A stretch of DNA of 64,000 nucleotides from contig OZ231126.1 of NCBI GenBank assembly GCA_965153355.1, positions 61,628,001 through 61,692,000 on the forward strand, written 5' to 3'. The position numbers were made by a program, and so were the translations under genes. Under the pieces are notes generated by a model that worked only from the letters and a program-made list of their open reading frames with translations, was not told the DNA's origin and made no database searches. Source of the DNA: Flaccisagitta enflata (taxonomy: Eukaryota; Chaetognatha; Sagittoidea; Aphragmophora). Shown one piece after another: positions 61,270-64,000 of the stretch. Position 1 is the stretch's first letter, and each line of letters begins with the position of its first letter.

Positions 61270-63959
61270 TGTGATTGTGACCTAGGGTGTCTTCAGCATG
61301 TAGTTGCGTGCTTCGCGACTCTTCGAAATGCCTTTTCGGTCGGTTTAACCCAGCGTTTTAGGGTGTTGTTTTCATCACTTTGCCTGCCCAAACGCTGAAG
61401 TAACTTCCTTACACACTCTGCCCTCTCGCTTTCGCCGGGGGAGTCCGTATATATCCGGTATAACTGGCCATAAAAGCTGATCAGATTGATGGATAATTTC
61501 TTGATTTGGTTGTACGCGTGATTTAAGTGTAGCAGTCGTGTGCAAGCGAATGAGAAGCTGTCAAATCAAACCTCACTCTGTACCTACAGTGAAGGGTTTT
61601 TCTTATACAAACGACTTTTGTTACTACATGTAAGAAGCTAATCTAGGAGGGATTAACACTTACTTGTATGCATGAGTTCTTGGCATTCAGTATCATCAGC
61701 GGGCTAATCGTCATTAGTTTCATGCCCGAAAGAGTGTCAATTGATTAGTTGTGTAAGTATCTAGAGAGGCAAATAGAAGCGATTATGAAAGTGCGTTTGG
61801 ATATTCTAATGTTAGTAAGGGTTCTCATGCAGTTATTAATTTACCGTATCTTTAAAGCCACTAATGCTAGGTCGAATCTATAACTAAGGATAAAAGGGGA
61901 TGAAAGGCTATGAGCTATAGAGCGTGGCATGCCAAATAAGGATAAGCTTAAACGATTATTAGCGTGAGAAATGATTACAAAGAAGCATCATTAAGCGGGG
62001 TTACGCATGCAGGAAATATACTCCTACAGTTACTTTCCCTATACTAAATGAGCGACCCGCGAATCCGTGGGGGGGGGGGGGTTGGGAGAATAAATCGATA
62101 TTGCAAAAGAACACCTATCTTATCAAATATGACAGAAACACGACGCAGAGTGGAAAAATTTTAGCGACTTAGAAATGGAAAGAGTAACTAACGATTTATA
62201 ATCCTGGAGTGAGAGTCATTTTGCACTGATCTTGTTGTTGAATTCAGTTCTTTAAGTTAAACCTTCGTACAAAACAGTATATCACCGAGACGCCGATGTC
62301 AGTGATGGAGGGTATTGTTGGAATTAGAAAGTTTGCGTACAACGACTATGAACTCCGTCAGACGAACATTTCCCGATTGTTGGCTGCACGTCCCTGACAT
62401 CCATTGCGCAGAACTTCAGCGTTGAGAAAGGCAACTTAATAGTGGCCAAAATAATATAATACCATAAGATAATAAAATACTACCATAAAATAGTAAATTT
62501 ATACCATAAAATAATACCATTGAGAGGTGACCTGCACTTCGGAATGAAGGCAAGCACCTAAGACTTTCCTTTGTTAGGTGACTTACACTTCGGAATGAAG
62601 GTATTCACCTAGTTCACCTCCTACCTGATTCTCATGATGGCTGACAATGACATTGACGCCAGGGCTAGGGGAGCAAGGGGGGAGGGAAGATTGATAGGTA
62701 CATGGTTGGGTTGCGTTTTCCAATGCATCGCTTATCACATAGATATCAGTCGCTTTCACCTCCTTGCCTCGTCTCCTTGTTGGTCTCAGTACGAGACTAC
62801 CAAGAGAGAAAAACAAAGCTTCGATGCATTAATAACTTCGATGGCGATGGTTCAACGATTGTCGGTTATGTTATTTTTTGTATCACAAAAAAGTGGTAGT
62901 TTCTGAATCGATGTTGACGAATTTTTAACGCCGGTCGTTTTCACTGATTGAAGGTTTACGATTGGGGGGGGGACGATAGCAGTTGGATTTGTCAATCTCG
63001 TCGTACCGCACATCCGGGAAACATAAAAATTGGCGCATTCGGCGTTTTGTGGTGTACATTGCGATCGTTGTTGTTGTCGAGGGAAGACAGAAGAGATTTA
63101 CGACTTCACAGCGGAGTCCCTTTGTTACACAAATCGTCGTCGTATCGCATTTTGTTTTTAGGGAATTGTTGCACATTTCATAGATTTGCCTCTTTTATAC
63201 TACTAAGCTACAAAATCACTTTTGTAATTCAATTGGTTTGCATCCCACGCTGGGTAACGTCGGGTAACGCATTCTTCGCTGTAGTCTTTAACAATTTTTC
63301 TGTAGATGTTAGGTAATTACTACCAAACCATGTAGAAAATAACAAATTTCAGTTCACTTTTTGTTGTTGATAATTCATTCACTCTATTTCGCCGCGCTTC
63401 CAGTCATGCTCCCATTCATGATGTAGTGATAGAAATTCGAAAATTCTCTTACTAACTTGATTAGTAACAACTTTTACCCACAGAATTGATGTTGTTGTTG
63501 AAGATGCGCTCATGATTATTGTTGGTACCACTTTCCGGAATCGAGAGGGGATAATAGGTAGAAGCACACAGCGGAAAGCGGTACATTTCTCCTAGGGGAA
63601 GCTCGAGCAGGGGAAGAGCAGGAAGAGTGGGAAGAGAATAAGAAATTTGGAGGGGGGATGAGGAAAACATAGTAATATTATTTACAAGCATTTGCGCAAT
63701 ATTGAATTTCGGTCACAAAGGGGGGGGGGGCTTGGAGAATTAACTAATCCCTTTCAGCTAACTATATTTTTGTTTCGACCTTCAATAGGAGCACCTAGGT
63801 ATCGCGATTGGGTTCTGACTTCATTTGGGGAAAGATTTAGGTTAACTTAGGTTAGGGATATACAAATTCTCGCGCGAGATAAAAAGGTTATTAGAAGGAT
63901 TATTTACATTTGGGGCTTTTTCTCATTTTTTTTTCTTTCTTTTTTTTTTCTTTTTACAG
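61270..63959. other. intergenic after SMYD5, no gene seen
   Basis: Contains a degenerate R2 copy at 61305-61465 (TAGTTGCGTGCTTCGCGACT, TATATCCGG), a diverged repeat pair near 62525-62610 (GTGAC-T-CACTTCGGAATGAAGG), an AAATAATACCAT-type stretch (62440-62520) and several G homopolymers. No exon could be supported. Confidence 0.5.
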
Positions 63960-64000
63960 TGAGACCAAAGCTGCGCGGTATTTTAGTTTCTGCGACTGTA
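63960..64000 (+). CDS. possible first visible exon of the next gene (edge, uncertain)
   Basis: A strong pyrimidine tract and TTTTTACAG acceptor at 63951-63959 are followed by a frame open to the edge (RPKLRGILVSATV when two bases complete the preceding codon). Too short to identify. Confidence 0.25.

Noticed and set aside
62634-63316. Several 60-120 residue frames near the right end
   Set aside because: Overlapping frames on both strands, no domain, no splice partners, rich in homopolymers.

Overview
The window is animal nuclear DNA from an invertebrate I cannot place to a clade. Genes are split by GT-AG introns. Protein families are metazoan (ASZ1/GASZ, UBE2Z, SMYD5, a BEL/Pao retrotransposon). 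There are long microsatellites and many non-autonomous repeats. No rRNA, tRNA, CRISPR or bacterial-style operon is seen. Gene models below were assembled by hand from open frames, GT/AG sites and intron phase. Names rest on recalled family similarity, not on a search.

Layout. 8474 to <1 (minus): a large unrecognised membrane-anchored gene of nine phase-compatible exons, at least about 1570 residues. It has about fourteen Cys-x-Cys motifs and ends in about 50 octapeptide repeats running off the window edge. 9487-12777 (plus): 3' part of HIBCH. 13285-15728 (plus): a serine beta-lactamase-like hydrolase. 16031-17086 (plus): COX18. 17240-20032 (plus): a type I cytokine-receptor-like protein. 21077-33886 (plus): ASZ1/GASZ, with a 4.45-kb inverted-repeat element in intron 1 and about 5 kb of GAAA/GAGA simple sequence in intron 4. 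35526-37358 (plus): an ARMC10/ARMCX-like protein. 37865-52361 (plus): UBE2Z, missing the exons for its catalytic core; the space holds AT-rich repeat DNA and a BEL/Pao element with an intact 1853-residue polyprotein and near-identical LTRs. 55090-61269 (plus): SMYD5. 61270-64000: no gene except a possible exon at the right edge.

Two repeat families dominate the non-coding part. R1 (four copies) has a 5' hairpin, roughly 170-bp internal units, then a tandem satellite that differs between copies, and terminal GTCCCCGAC/GTCGGGGAC. R2 (a dozen or more copies, both strands) is about 200 bp, opens with a small GC-rich palindrome and ends near CCGGCCTTGTT. Four inverted-repeat insertions are also delimited, three with TA, 5-bp or 6-bp duplications.

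Several products act at mitochondria: HIBCH (matrix valine catabolism), COX18 (inner-membrane insertion), ARMC10-like (outer membrane) and ASZ1 (tail-anchored piRNA/nuage factor). The genes are otherwise functionally unrelated.
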